Assembly (NCBI GenBank): GCA_004835665.1
Contig: RBKR01000018.1
Span: 930,001-994,000 of the forward strand
DNA length: 64,000 bases
Reading direction: 5' to 3'
Origin: Phoma sp. XZ068
Taxonomy: Eukaryota; Ascomycota; Dothideomycetes; Pleosporales; Didymellaceae
A model generated the notes under the pieces. That model was not told the origin of the DNA. It did no database searches and worked only from the letters and a program-made list of their open reading frames with translations. The position numbers and the translations under genes are program-made. Of the stretch, positions 46,348 through 58,536 are shown in pieces. The stretch's first letter is position 1, and every line of letters begins with the position of its first letter.

Positions 46348-48127
46348 ATGGAACAGGAAGGCGCAAACCTGAAGGGTATGCCCCTCAAAAACTTCTTCAT
46401 ATGCTTCTTCCTGTCACTCGGCCAAATTTGCTTTGGGTATGCCTTCCATCCTCGTTGAGTTTCCTTTGATCCAAGCTGGTGCAATAATACTTGCCGTGGC
46501 TCGTCACTCCAGTCATCTAACGAATCAATCCACGCACTTTCCTATTACATTTGCTGAACGTAGTCAATAATGTGTACTAACTTCCAACCAGTTACCCAGC
46601 CTCAGTCATCTCCGTGACCCTCGGCCAACCCTCCTTCCTCGCGTACATGGGCCTCCTCGACCCGCTCACCGGCACTGTAACTGGCAACCTCCTCAACATC
46701 GCGGGTGCAACAAGCGGCGTCTTCCAAGCTGGAGCTGCCGTTGGTGTGATCGTTACAGCCATTGTGCTCGACCGCCTCGGTCGAAAGAACAGCGTCTACG
46801 TCAACGCTGTTATCGGTCTCTTCGGCGGTGTGTTGATCGTTGGCGCGCAAAACATATCGATGTTCCTTGCAGGCCGCTTCTTCGCTGGTTGGAGTAGCTT
46901 CAGCTTCTTGGTACTGACGCCGGTATATACTACTGAGTTGAGTCCGCCGAAGTATCGTGGATTCTTCGTGGGCCTAAACGCTGTATTCATCGGTACTGGA
47001 TATTCTCTTGCCGCATGGATCGGTGTAGGGTTTTCCTTTACCTCCAACCCAGTCACGCAATGGAGAGGCCCGTTGGGCTTGTACCTTGTCTGGCCGACAC
47101 TGTTGATTATCATTGCGTTCCTGTCGCCGGAGTCACCACGTTGGCTCATGATGCAGGACCGTGTTGACGAGGCGAAGCAGGTCATCTTCAGGCTGCATTC
47201 GACCAAGGGGGATGATAGGTTTGCGGCTCAAGAGTTCGACGAGATCAAGAGACAGACGGCTATTGATCAGAAATTGGAGACATCCTGGGTAAGCATTGAC
47301 TCATCACCATCTCGCCTTCAGCTAGCTTACGCGAGGAAGCTCTCTATGTTCACCAAAGCATCGTATCGTCGCCGCGTCGCTATCACCTGCTTCTACTGCT
47401 TCCTCGGGCAGTCGACTGCCATTCTTGTCATCAATAATTATGGCCCTACCTTCTACGCTGCTCTTGGCTTCGATGTTAGGCAGACACTCTTCTTGACCGC
47501 AGGCTGGGTGTCCGTTTCCATCCCCTTCTGCCTGATCGGCGCCTTCCTATCGGATATTGTCGGTCGCAGGCCTATCATGTTGATCGGTATTGGTGGTTGC
47601 TGCATCTGCCTCATTGTCGAAGCTGCTGCAGTTCGATACTTCGAGATGGACCCAACTAGGGAAGATCTCGGAGCGCTTGGTGTAGCAGCGCTGTTCTGCT
47701 TCAACGCTGTGTACCAACTCGGTGTCGACGTTGGCGGCAACGTCTTCTACAGCGAGGTGTTCCCGAATCACATTCGATCAAAGGGTGTGGCGCTGGCGAA
47801 TCTGGTCCTAGCTCTAGCTGACCTCGTTTATCTGCAAGTGACACCGTACGCATTTGCTAATATTGGATGGCGATTCTTCCTTGTGAGTTGCATGTCAACA
47901 TTTGACGCTCTGAACGTAAGTAACACTCTGAATAGGTTTTTATCATCGTCTCTGGTCTCGGCTGGATCGTCCTCTATTTTATACTCCCTGAGACCCGCGG
48001 CATGCGATTAGAGAGCGTGGCGAAGCTCTTTGGCGACGACCCAGCTACGATCGCAGTGCTTTCAGAACCATCTGCGACTGACGAGATGCGGATCCACGAA
48101 ACGAAGTGGGAGAGAAGTGAAGTTTAG
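46348..48127 (+). CDS. Sugar-porter-type MFS transporter
   Basis: Three exons: 46,348-46,436, 46,592-47,882 and 47,936-48,127, with introns of 155 and 53 nt, giving 523 residues. Twelve hydrophobic segments and the sugar-porter signatures: DRLGRK after TM2, a GRFFAGW stretch, PESPRWLM before the central loop, a second DIVGRRP repeat, YSEVFPNHIRSKG and a final PETRG after TM12. These proteins carry hexoses, polyols, inositol or quinate into the cell with protons. The first splice joins QICFG to YPASVISVTLGQPS. It closes the run of oxygenase and transporter genes and may belong to it, but the family is large and general. Confidence 0.87.
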
Positions 48128-48418
48128 TGAAGTAATCATGAGCCATCGGGATGGATGAAATTAAGGATGTATTGGCTCAGCGAGAGCCTAGCTCTCGCTT
48201 TATTTGCCGACCTAGCGCAAAAAACATTAATACGGATAACATAAGCTTTTGGATTCGCTATGCAAAAATGCTCACATGACCGGATGACTGGTGATGATCA
48301 GATTCTCGTGAGTAATGCCCCAAACGCCGAACAATGATGCAGAAATCAAGAAAACAGGCGTTATTTCCTTCTTTGTTGACATTACCATGCTCGTAAACTC
48401 GATCATGTCTGAGCATGA

Positions 48419-50247
48419 TTACCGCACGGAACCAATGACTGAAATATCGTCGATCGCATCCTCGTGCTCGTCGTCCCGATGAACCACCTTTTTAAGGCCG
48501 TTGTCGATCTCGACCGGGCCGACATCCTCCTTGGGTACCCAGATGAGTTGGGCGACACCAAAGACAGCCATGAGCGTAAGGCCGAACCATGCGGTGGCGC
48601 TGCCACCGATCGAATAGATAGCTCCAACTAGAGGGCAGGCAATTGTTCTGGCGAGACAGCATGCAGACATGGCCAGACCGTTGACACGACCAAGCACCAG
48701 AGGTGAAGGAACAGCGTTCTTCATGAGGATGAGCGAGCAGGGAAAGACGATGATACCGAAAAACGCCTGTAACAGCAGGGTGAAATAAACTCCAGGCGAG
48801 ACGAATTCATCAGGAAGGGCACTGATGAAGGGAATGATGACGTAGCAGATGGGGTAAAAGAGGATCATGTAGAAGAAAGACTTCCACACACCAACATGCT
48901 CTACAAAAATCGGGAAAATGAAGCCTTGTACAAACAATGCGATGAAGCCGTTGATGGCCAAGAAAGCACCCACGTCGTGGAGAGTCATGCCGAGACCACC
49001 ACGGAAGTCCACACCACGAGTCGTGGGGGCATCCAGAATGTAGACAGGAAGAATGCTAATGAACGCCATTTGATGGAATGCAAAGATGGACATGGCGATA
49101 ATCATCATTACCACCGTCTTATTGAAAGTCGAGCGTGGCTTGGGAGGTAGTCCGCGGGTTGGGAGAACAGTGTGAGGTGCAATCCTGATCGAGTGCATAG
49201 TACCGAATGAAGAGCGACGGATATCGAAACGCTGGTCGAACGGGGCTGGCATACCCTCTTCCAGAAAAGACGCACGCTTGCGAATGTGACGAATGCTGCC
49301 TGCTACTGACATGGAGTGTAGGCGTTCTCTCGTCAAGCTGACGATAGATCCACGTGGCTCGCGCATTGAGCCAGACACAGAGCCACGGGCCCGTCCTTGG
49401 ACCTGATGGGGCTGCTGCGGGGGGAGGAGTCTGCTTCTCTCGTTGACATTATTGCCGTATGTGATGCCGCCGTTCTGGTCGGGCTCCTCCTCGCGAACTA
49501 GGGTCTCTTTCAAGAAGAATATACCCTGGATAATAGCCAGAATAATACCGATGGCGGCGACGAGGTTGGGGAGAAGGTATGGGTATCTTCCGAACAGACC
49601 ATCCTTGGCGAATGCGTTGGGGTAGAAGACGGCTGGCTGGGCAAGGAATCCACCCATGGCTGAGCCTATGATGCCTCCTAGAGTCCAGACAAAGGGCTGA
49701 GTTGCATATGCGCGAGCTGAGATGCTGTTAGTGTTGGTTGTAGCAGTCTATGTGTATGGCCTTACGCTCGTGAGCTGGGTTCTTGACCATTTCAGCGACC
49801 ATCGTCTGCATGATAGCAACATTTCCATTCAGAGCACCGCCGACGAATCGCGCAAGCAGTGCAACCCAGAAGGTCCCAGCCATGCCAAAGACGATACTCG
49901 ACATGGCAACACCAGCCAGACCGATCAGCGCGACCGGTTTCCTGCCGTACACGTCGGAAATTGAGCCCCATAGCGGCGCGGTCATGGCCTCGGCGATGGC
50001 GTAGGCGGAGACGAGCAGTCCAGAGTAGAATGATGCATCGCGTTCATGAATGCCCAAGTCCTGTACCATCATGTACGAGTACGCAAGGATGGAATTGAAC
50101 GCGAGAGGCTCGGAGAATCGGCATATTCCTAACCGGCGGTCAGTAAACACTCGTTTTGCGATGACATCACCACGTCAAGTAGCAGCACCCACCGATAATA
50201 ATGAGCTGTTTCGTGGGAAACGGCTCGTCTTTGGGATCGAGCGGCAT
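48419..50247 (-). CDS. DHA1/ZIFL-type MFS transporter
   Basis: Three exons: 50,193-50,247, 49,766-50,128 and 48,419-49,716, with introns of 64 and 49 nt, giving 571 residues. Motifs of the zinc-induced-facilitator-like branch: GICRFSEPLAFNSILAYSY in TM1, SISDVYGRKPVALIG after TM2, and HEPRAYATQPFVWTLGGIIG, completed by the second splice. A long polar loop (residues roughly 240-340) with Ser/Arg-rich sequence separates the two six-helix halves. Fungal members are linked to multidrug or metal handling, on vacuolar or plasma membranes. It is transcribed toward the sugar-porter gene, with 291 bp between their stops. Confidence 0.85.
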
Positions 50248-52252
50248 GGTGACGGGCCGACTGTTTGTTGATGGAGAAGGAGAAAGGACCGCCGCGCATG
50301 AGAAACAGAAAAGACAATGGCAATCAAGGTTTTGGCGGTAATTGAGCAACAAAAGGCGGAGCTTGCGGCTTATCAACGCTAAGGATCTCGCGGGCCGAAG
50401 AACATCCACGAACTGATTTCACCACGTGAGAGCCTCCTCCTCTGTGCCACATGCAACTTATCCCAGTTTAGCGCGATGCGCCCCCGCTCCGCAATGAACA
50501 AGAAATAAGCGTGCCGTGCTCACTGTCAATTCAAGGTAGCAAACTCGCTTGTCTTGCCTTCAGTTCCAACGGCTAGCAATCGCTGACCTGCTCGCACAGG
50601 TCAGGTCTGATCAACTTCTATCAATCCGTGAGTCGCGTTTTTGGCAACGGTCGTCCTATGGTACGCTTGAAGGCCCTAAAATCAGGGTTCACCAAACATT
50701 TCCGCCTTGCAAACCAACTGGAAGAAACTTTGATGAGCTTTCTCCAGTGGCCAAACACGGCATCCCGTCCCCCTTGTCGCCATTTTCAGACGTCATCCCA
50801 TCGGAAACCCGGTTTGCCAAGTGCAGCAACTGTTGAGCAAAGCCCTGCATTCTTAATCTCGGGTTGCTCACCGTAACTTCAACTCCGAACATGCGTCACC
50901 TGCACACTCCGATCTGCCATCTAATTGTCATTCGCTAACAAGAGTCTGTTTTATGTTTCGGTCTCAATCGCCGTTTCCAATCCACTTAACGGTAGTCGTG
51001 AACACCATTGGATTGCGAGCGCTGTTCGCTAGTGACAAGCTCGAATAAGCTCGGATTGTTCAAAGTCATGCGCATCGGGGCGAGGTACGAGTTAAGGAAG
51101 GTAACCTGTCAGGATCAAGCCCATTCCTTGGAGCTACTTGTGGCGCTCTTTGCGTCACAATACGTTAAATCTGGAGAACACCAACAAGCGCTGCGGTCAC
51201 GATGACATTGTGTGTCTGAACTCAACATTCTTGTCGGACTGACCAATGTGCGGTGAACCTAGCCCACGGCATACCATGCTTGCTTGTAGAGTGCGTTATC
51301 TGCGGGGTGGCCCACGGGGTCCAATTAGCTAGCCCAATCGCCGCGCAAGTTGCATGATCTCAATGCGGAGTTTGCTGAATGAGCGCTCGCCTAACCATGA
51401 CTTGCAGCCAGGCCAGGGAATATGCAGCATGGCAAAGTGAACGATTTAGCACGTGACTACGCGCCCGCCAAGACTGATCGGCCGACACAGCGCGTAGCTC
51501 CGGTCGCACTCCTTGTGTTCATGAAACTCACTAATTACCTGACAACGCCATGCAGTGTATGCCAACTGGTACAAGTGCAGTCGTTCGAAGAAGTTCCTCT
51601 AGGAACTGATAGACACAACGCTGAGCAAGTCGTTTGCTCCGCGGAAATTGTGATTTGCGCGTTCTAGCTTCGAACGGCGGGACAGTTATGCATCGCTCAA
51701 CCTACCTCAGTGCATTTACCAAAGAATCGAGATCCAGCATGGCCACAAGCTGTCCTGCAGCACCACACAGTGATGCACTATGCGAGATTCAGACAATACA
51801 AACGCATGGACCAACTCTCAGGGATCGGCATGGTTCACTTGTGCTTGTGCATAGTCCGCAGCCAATAGATGCGCGCGGGGACAATTGCTAATCAGGAGAA
51901 CTCTTCGACACATATTCATCGTTGCGAGACGTCTAAGCTCTAGCACCTAGTCAGCCATCCTGCCTTCAAGCGAAAGCCAACCTGGTCTTGAAGATGGCTG
52001 TGACGTTTTCCCGAATAAGTTTCGGCGAGCTGTGAAAGCATTACAGGCGCAGCAATGCAGAATCACTCGATAGTGCCTTTGGAAACAGAAGACAATCGAC
52101 TCCGCACTCACCACGGTTTGACTCTACGGCTTATCAAAGCCGTCACATCATGGCTCGAGTACCCGTTATCGACATCTTCGAACGGCTTTCCTTTCTTTGA
52201 ACTTTCCTCCTTTACGATCCTGCTCCACCAAGCGGCGTTCCATGCAAACGAC
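50248..52252. other. Two-kilobase stretch with no recognised gene
   Basis: Normal-GC DNA between the start of the ZIFL-type gene and the stop of the F-box gene. Short frames of up to about 95 codons occur on both strands, but none has a family pattern, a plausible spliced continuation or an obvious start. It could hold non-coding RNA or a decayed gene; I saw no tRNA fold. Confidence 0.45.
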
Positions 52253-53599
52253 TTAGCGCGTTCCCTTACGGCCAGCAGACCAATCTGCCTTCCAGAGCCA
52301 TAGCCAGCTTCCAGGCTCGATGCCGTATACGATTCCGAATGGTGTGTTGAGTGCGTTGCGTGGACTACTCTGCTGGTATTTTGGGATCGCGTCGCCTGGG
52401 CGTGACATACATATTGACAGTCGGCCGGTTCGCCGCTCCACCAGTACAGTCAGAGTGTACATATCATCGCGGGTATGAAAGTAGTTGGATTGCAGGATGA
52501 AGTTGCCGTTTGCCTCAACATCGACAACTCGAAACCTTACGGTATGATCAACAGCGACTGGGTTGCCAGAGCCGCACATGTGTCCGAGGTGCTTCGATGA
52601 AGGAAGGTCCCGGAGGTTGTGGCCCCCAATGCCGTGGTAAACACTCCGCCAATCTCCCCTGGTGCTTACATATCCAGTCCAGGCGTGGCTAGTGAAGAAA
52701 TCTGGGCTCACTGATGCAATCAAACAGCTTGGTGGAGATTCCTTCAAGCTTGCAGGAGCCGATGGCAGGCGTGATGCTATCTGAGAAGCCAGCGGAATGC
52801 TGGAGGCTGTTGGTGGTCTGGATGTACCGTCAAAGTCCTCGCCAATTGTTCTCTCGCCATCAAGAGCTGCCTGGAGTTCAAGGCAGAACGACCCAACCGC
52901 AGCGTTCGCCAAAGCATGCTGCATGGTAAGCGAGTTTGAGCAATCTTGTTGGTCTGCAGTCGAATTAAACCAATGTACATCCTCCAGACGTGCAAAGGGC
53001 TCTTCCGACTGATAAATATAGCCGGCATCAGACAAGGCACCGATGGCAAAGCACAAGCTAGCAGTTTGCGCGTACACCCACTCTTTCGAATCGAAGCGAC
53101 TTGTGGGATTTGTCATGAACTCGAACCATTTGCTGTCATCGGTCTTTACTCGCACCAACGATGACGGATACTCCTGTCTGCTGACGAGAGCTCGACACTG
53201 ATTGTACATGGTGTGGAGATCCAGAGGTGCTGCTGTTTTGTCTGTTCACTAACTTTCAGCATCTCGACCGGGTGCAGGGCAGTCGGAACGCTTACACCCG
53301 AGGATTACGAGTTGCGGCAGATACTGTTCGACAGCAACCTTTCCACATACTCCATTCTCACGTCGACTGACGCTCGTGTCTGCCATCGTAGATTCCTGCC
53401 CGCTGCGTTCTAGCTCAAGGCCAGATGCAGGTGGTTTGATACAGACGCGCGCGGTTTCCTTCACAATGTTTCGCCATACGGTCCAGTCGTCACAAGCCTG
53501 ATAGGTATGCCGGCAGCTATGAGCGAAGCTAAGTGCAGCTTCAGGTGAAAGGTTCGTGCATATACGTCGGAGGATCTCCAGTGGTAGGTCGCTTAGCAT
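52253..53599 (-). CDS. F-box domain protein
   Basis: Two exons, 53,296-53,599 and 52,253-53,232, joined across a 63-nt intron with a good GTAAGC donor, giving 427 residues. The N-terminus (LSDLPLEILRRICTNLSPEAALSFAHSCR, residues 2-30) is a clear F-box, the segment that binds Skp1 in SCF ubiquitin ligases. The rest, with SKWFEF, DWRSVYHGIGGHNLRDL and a C-terminal GSWLWLWKAD, shows no WD40 or leucine-rich repeat that I recognise, so the substrate-binding part is of unknown type. Reading on without splicing would stop at residue 116. Probably nuclear or cytosolic. Confidence 0.7.
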
Positions 53600-54308
53600 C
53601 TGTTACAAGCCGTGGAATGCTACAAGTCGAGCACGTCAGGAACAGTAGTTTGACCAAGGAAACGGCATAAGAAAAGAGCGTCCAAACGACAATGAAGAGG
53701 GTGATCGGCTGACTTCAGGGCAATTAACGACTCTTATTGAACATCACCAATTTCCGCTTGCGGCTTTGCAGCGGACAATGGGATCCTCGATCACGTTTTC
53801 TACAACACGGCAGGATGTATTGCGAGGGAAGCCCACATATACGATCCTTTAAGCGAAATCGCATTCTCGCCGCATCGTTGACTGGGTCACAATCTTACGG
53901 GGCGCATAAGAAAGGTGCATCAAGGCGTTCCGGCCTGACTCAGCCACGCGTGACCATTCGCCAAACTAACCTCAAAGAGATGGTTTTCGCGAGAGCGGTC
54001 AAGTATACACGACACGTTTCCCGTTTGCGAAGTCTTTGTGTTCTAGAAAAACGCTTGTGGCGTTCTCGTCAAAGCGCACTGTTGAAAAAGGCGCACGACG
54101 TTGGATGAAAGAAGAGCCGATGAAAATCGGGTGGAGGTTTGTGGCGCACGCACAGCCAATGCATACTAACGTGGTCTGCATTCTCACAGCATCACAATGA
54201 TTACTGAACGATGAATGGGCTCAATGAGGTTATTGCTGATATGATATCTACACAGTGTGTATTTCAGCCACATGCGGTTGGACGTTGTCCGAACCCCTCA
54301 TACCTACT
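53600..54308. other. Intergenic, no gene recognised
   Basis: About 710 bp between the F-box gene start and the carboxypeptidase stop. A 123-codon plus-strand frame at 53,737-54,108 is Arg/Ser-rich with no recognised pattern and is left out. Confidence 0.45.
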
Positions 54309-55941
54309 TCAGAGCTTCCTAAACACTGGGTACAGATCACCAACCTCTAGAGGCACGATACCAAAACTCACATACGAGTCGATATTTTCTGGTTCGAGCG
54401 CGACAAATGCCAGGCCGGCATTCTTCTGTGCGCTGCTGACGAAGAAACTCCCGGAGGGAAGCGCCACCTCCTGCGTTAATGTGTGGGTGGTGACCGTGTT
54501 TAGGATCTCGCCCTCGTAGTAAGAGCGGCCAAGGCTCGAGGATGTGATGTTATACACCTCGACCTCGCCCTTGAAGCCCCTTTCCAAAGTCTCAACCTCG
54601 AGTCCAGAAACCCGGAGACGCTCAGCAAGATCTGACCATGCGCGAGGAATGACATAGCCCTCAGGCCTTGCAACGGTCCTGTTTGGCGTTGCAGGTGTGG
54701 TCGAGGCGAATTCGACTGGGTACTGCACGACTTCGCCATTGCGTACATCGACCATGGTCCAAGTGCGGTTCGAATAGGTGGTGTAATCTGTAACAACAAT
54801 GGGTTCCTGGCTTGCAATGACTTCGCTAATCGCTCCCTCAATCGTGCTATACACCGTCTCGGCCTGATCACGGGCAGTTTCGAGCACACCGAGGATCATT
54901 TGCAACCCAGCGACAGTTCGACGTTTGAAAGACTGGTTGGCAATACCGATACCCCGGGTCTCAGTAAGGAAAGTGACTGTCTGTGTCAGACCCATGGCGT
55001 TACGACCGATCTTCGCGTCAGTGCCAGCCTCGTCGTAGCGAACTGGGTTGGCTACTCGAGAAGCAGTGATGTAAGGCTCACCGCGCAGACCCTTGGACTT
55101 GAGAGATGCGTCAATTGCAGGTGCAAAGACAGTCTCGGCAAGTCCACGGATCGCTGGATGGATATTCAAGTTCTTCGCAGCGCTGTACATGCCGTCCGCA
55201 CCATTGGTGTAATTGCCAGCAGACCTGGAACGTGCGCCATACTCGTGCAAGTCGATGGCGACGTGTGGGGAGAATGTACTGAACCATTGCTTGATGTTGC
55301 GGGTCTGCTGGCGTGCAAGCTTAGTGTGATCGCGGTTGGGGTCAAAGTTGGTTGCCAACGCGCGCTGGAAGTACGCGTTGCCATCCGGGTTGTAACGTGG
55401 AAGGACGATTATCTCGAGTTTCTCTAGGAACCCAGCAGCCAACGTCGGGTCTGCGTCCATCGCACCGAGGAGCGCGAGAGTGGCCTCATCGCCAGCAGGT
55501 TCGTTTCCATGCACAGAAGCCTGGATCCAGACTCGTACTTTGGACGACGAGTTCGAGGAGCCGACGAGGTGTACATACGGGAAGAATTTGCCCTCTTCGC
55601 TCAGGAAGTCGGCGTTGCTGTACGTCGCCCATGCCGCGTTCTTCTGTGCGAACTTTTGGAGAAAAGCATCTGGCCATTGTTAGCTGACTGCATTCCCGAT
55701 CGGCCGTATCCTATGTACCAAGGTCCGCTTGACTGGTCGCACCCTCAGTTCCCTCGCTCCACCCAGGAGCGAATGATGCATTCGCTGTGAACGCAGGGCT
55801 ATACAGCGTTACATTTGGTGCTGGGAATGCCCTCTGCTCCAAGAGTTGCGACTCGTATTGGAATGACACATGGTTTTCACCATACTTTGTGCCCTGTGCC
55901 AATGCTGTGGCAGCGAAAAGCAGTGCTGAAAGGGTTGCCAT
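54309..55941 (-). CDS. Secreted M14-family zinc carboxypeptidase
   Basis: Two exons, 55,719-55,941 and 54,309-55,669, with a 49-nt intron, giving 527 residues. A short signal peptide (MATLSALLFAATALAQG) predicts secretion. The catalytic set of metallocarboxypeptidases is complete: zinc ligands H128 and E131 (VHGNEPAGDE) and H216 (IDLHEYG), substrate-binding N187-R188 (DPNRDH) and the catalytic glutamate E311 (FLTETRG). It removes C-terminal amino acids from peptides. The 200 residues after the catalytic domain form a separate, probably beta-rich part. Several NxS/T sites fit an extracellular glycoprotein. It starts divergently from the BNR_4 gene, 1.1 kb away. Confidence 0.9.
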
Positions 55942-57067
55942 CTCGAGAACCGTAGCTTGGTGCGCGTGCCATCGCTTCTGCGCAACCGCGGCTCTTTATT
56001 GCAGACGATCTCCATCTTCGCGACAGAGTCAATGATAAACCTCCGATGCCGGTACGTCACTCCAAGACTACATCATGGCCGTTGAATGGGGTGCCAAGCG
56101 CCAAGTGAGGATACTCTGCCTCGACCTTCCTCATCAGGTGTCGCGAAGGAAGATTCAGTTATAGGGTCGGCTTTTTCGTCGATCTGTACCTTGCTGTGAT
56201 GTGAGAAGTGGAGAATGTAGATAGGAAATCGTTCTCCTTGACCTTGAGGAGGGAATCGGGTTGCTGGGAGTGTTGGAGAACTATGGCGCATGACTGGCGA
56301 ATCGTGAGATTAATCCTCCGCAGCCGCAGCGCCACAACTCCACACGCAACGCCACAGAAATCATCTTCAAGATCTGAGATGAATGTGCTCGTTCTACAAG
56401 CGAGGCGGATTGCAACCAGGACTATTGCGACATTATACATCTTTGCGATCTAATATTGCAGAATTCTGCTAGGCGCTCGTATGATTGCACAGTGAGAGTC
56501 GGAGCGGGTTGGGCGAAAGGAACGGCTCCATCTTCCTCGCTGCTTCATGTTTTGGACTGACTCAGGACTGACAGTAAATGTCGAGCCTTGGAAGAACTGT
56601 GAACTGTGAACGCGCTCAGAACTTCAATGACCATGGACTCGGTGACATCCCCATACTCCAGGTTTTCCGCCCCGCGCTATTGTTGCACCGAAAAGCCGAC
56701 GGAAGTTCCCGCAACAGCCACAGCGACTACAAAACAGCTGCATCGCCGAGAGACCATGCCAAAACCTGTATGAGGCTTCCCGTAAACAACACGCAAGTTG
56801 GTCAATGATCGACGCATTGCGAGGCTTATCCCTTTGATGGCTGGAATTTGACGTCGACGGTGAGGATAAATTGGTAGTCCCCGGGGTTCTCGACCGCCAA
56901 CACCGATTTGTGCGTAGTGCTGAGGGCAGTTTCCAGTCATCTAAGGGACAGTGATGGTCAATTGCCCCGCAAATCAAATTCCCCGGACTGCCGTTGCTCT
57001 ACTGTGACACCCGGGTGAATAGATAGCGACATGGTTCAGTATATATATGAGTTGAGTTGACAGGAGA
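55942..57067. promoter_or_regulatory. Divergent intergenic region between two secreted-protein genes
   Basis: About 1.1 kb between the carboxypeptidase and the BNR_4 protein, both with signal peptides. It should contain both promoters. No tRNA or conserved frame seen. Confidence 0.4.
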
Positions 57068-58457
57068 ATGTTGGACCCCCAGATGTCCACGATGATGCTC
57101 CTTTCGCCATTCATGGCGTCTTTGGCGCTCGTCTCATCCCTCGCATCCGCCATTTCCGTTACATCTACCAAATCCTACAACATCAGCAGCGATCCACAAG
57201 GCTCAGTCAAACTGAATGCCCTCTCTTTCCAACAAAATGCGTTGACAACCTTCGGCAACTATCAATATGTTGCCTTCTACGCAACAGCCACCGGCTACGG
57301 GAAGCACTACGTCAACCTCGGCCGCCGACAAGTTTCCCCCTCAATCGGAACATGGCAATACTTCGCCTTTACGGACTATGTCCAGCAGACTCTTGACGAG
57401 CACAACACTATCTCCATGGGCATCAGTGGCGATGGCAAAATCCACCTCTCCTTCGACCACCACGACGTCCCAATCAACTACCGTGTAAGCAACACCGGCA
57501 TTGCCAAAACCATCCCTTCTACATGGTCCGCCTCGGCCTTCTCCGCTGTCCAGCACACTCTCCCCGGCAGCACGGGACCCTGGACACCGCTCACCTACCC
57601 GCGCTTCGAGCGTATCGACAATGGCGACCTACTAATGGAATTCCGCATCGGGCAATCCGGTTAGTAATCAACGGAAAGAAGTGAACATGAAACGCAAGCA
57701 CTAACTCTTTCGAGGCGCGGGCGATTCTTGGGTACACCGGTATAGCTCTACAACCGGACTATGGTCAAACGTAGGCAAGTACCTACAAGGCGAAGATAAC
57801 AACGCATACATCAATGGCTTCAGCAATGCATTGGGAAAACTCTACGTGTCCTGGACCGTCCGAGAAACGCCCACGGCCTCCACAAACCACGACTTCTACT
57901 TCGCGCTCTCCGAGGACGCCGGTCGCACGTGGAAGCAGACTAACGGCCAGACTGTCGCGCTACCCATTAAGCCGTCTACCCCTGGTATCAAGGTCTTCGA
58001 CATCCCCCAGAACAGCGAGATTATCAACCAGGAGGGTCAGTGTGCGGATAACCAGGGCCGTTTCCATGCGCTGATGCGCGATAATTCGACTGGAACGAGT
58101 ATGTTCTATCACTACCTGCGCACTGCGGATGGCAAGTTCAGCAAGACTGCTATCAATGTGGCCGGTTTGTCGACGCCTCCGTATCTTGCGTACCGCGGTA
58201 AGATTGTTGCAACGGGCGATAGTGCGATTGCGGTGCTGCCGGATCAGCCGAAGGCAACTATTCAGTTATGGGGCGCGACGGCGGGTGGGAACTGGAAGGA
58301 TTGGAAGAAGCTTAGTGAGATTCCGAATAATGCTGGTGAGCCGTTAGTGGATGAGGAGAGGCTGAGGAAGTTCAATGTACTCAGTCTGTTTGTTAGGCAG
58401 GGCGGACCTTTCCCGGACAGGCAGGTACAGGTATGGGATTTTGGGCTGAGTGTGTGA
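57068..58457 (+). CDS. Secreted BNR_4 beta-propeller protein, possible polysaccharide lyase (PL42-like)
   Basis: Two exons, 57,068-57,659 and 57,715-58,457, with a 55-nt intron that restores RIGQSGAGDSWVHRYS, giving 444 residues. A signal peptide is present; the second ATG (57,083) also gives a good one. The sequence shows the BNR_4 pattern: NYQYVAFYATATGYGKHYVNLGRR, HDDVPINYRVS-like strand turns, TYPRFERIDNGDLLMEFRIG, LYVSWTVRETP and QCADNQGRFHALMRD, consistent with a seven-bladed propeller. Fungal relatives include, as far as I recall, the rhamnose-glucuronate lyase family PL42 active on gum arabic side chains. An extracellular role in plant polysaccharide breakdown is likely; the exact reaction is inferred. 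Confidence 0.75.
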
Positions 58458-58536
58458 GACGTGGTTTGCAACTGAGACATGGTGCTCTACAGATGTTACA
58501 ATACATAATATATAGTCCTGTGACATGACAGGCCGC

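Noticed and set aside
30418..48127. Secondary-metabolite biosynthetic gene cluster
   Set aside because: No backbone synthase (PKS, NRPS, terpene cyclase, DMATS) is present among the genes, so a catabolic or transport role is preferred.
50549..50876. Possible small gene in the 2-kb gap after the ZIFL-type transporter
   Set aside because: Two overlapping frames of 80-95 codons, no family pattern and no sound splice structure.
53737..54108. 123-codon plus-strand frame between F-box and carboxypeptidase genes
   Set aside because: Arg/Ser-rich, no recognised domain, no clear start context.
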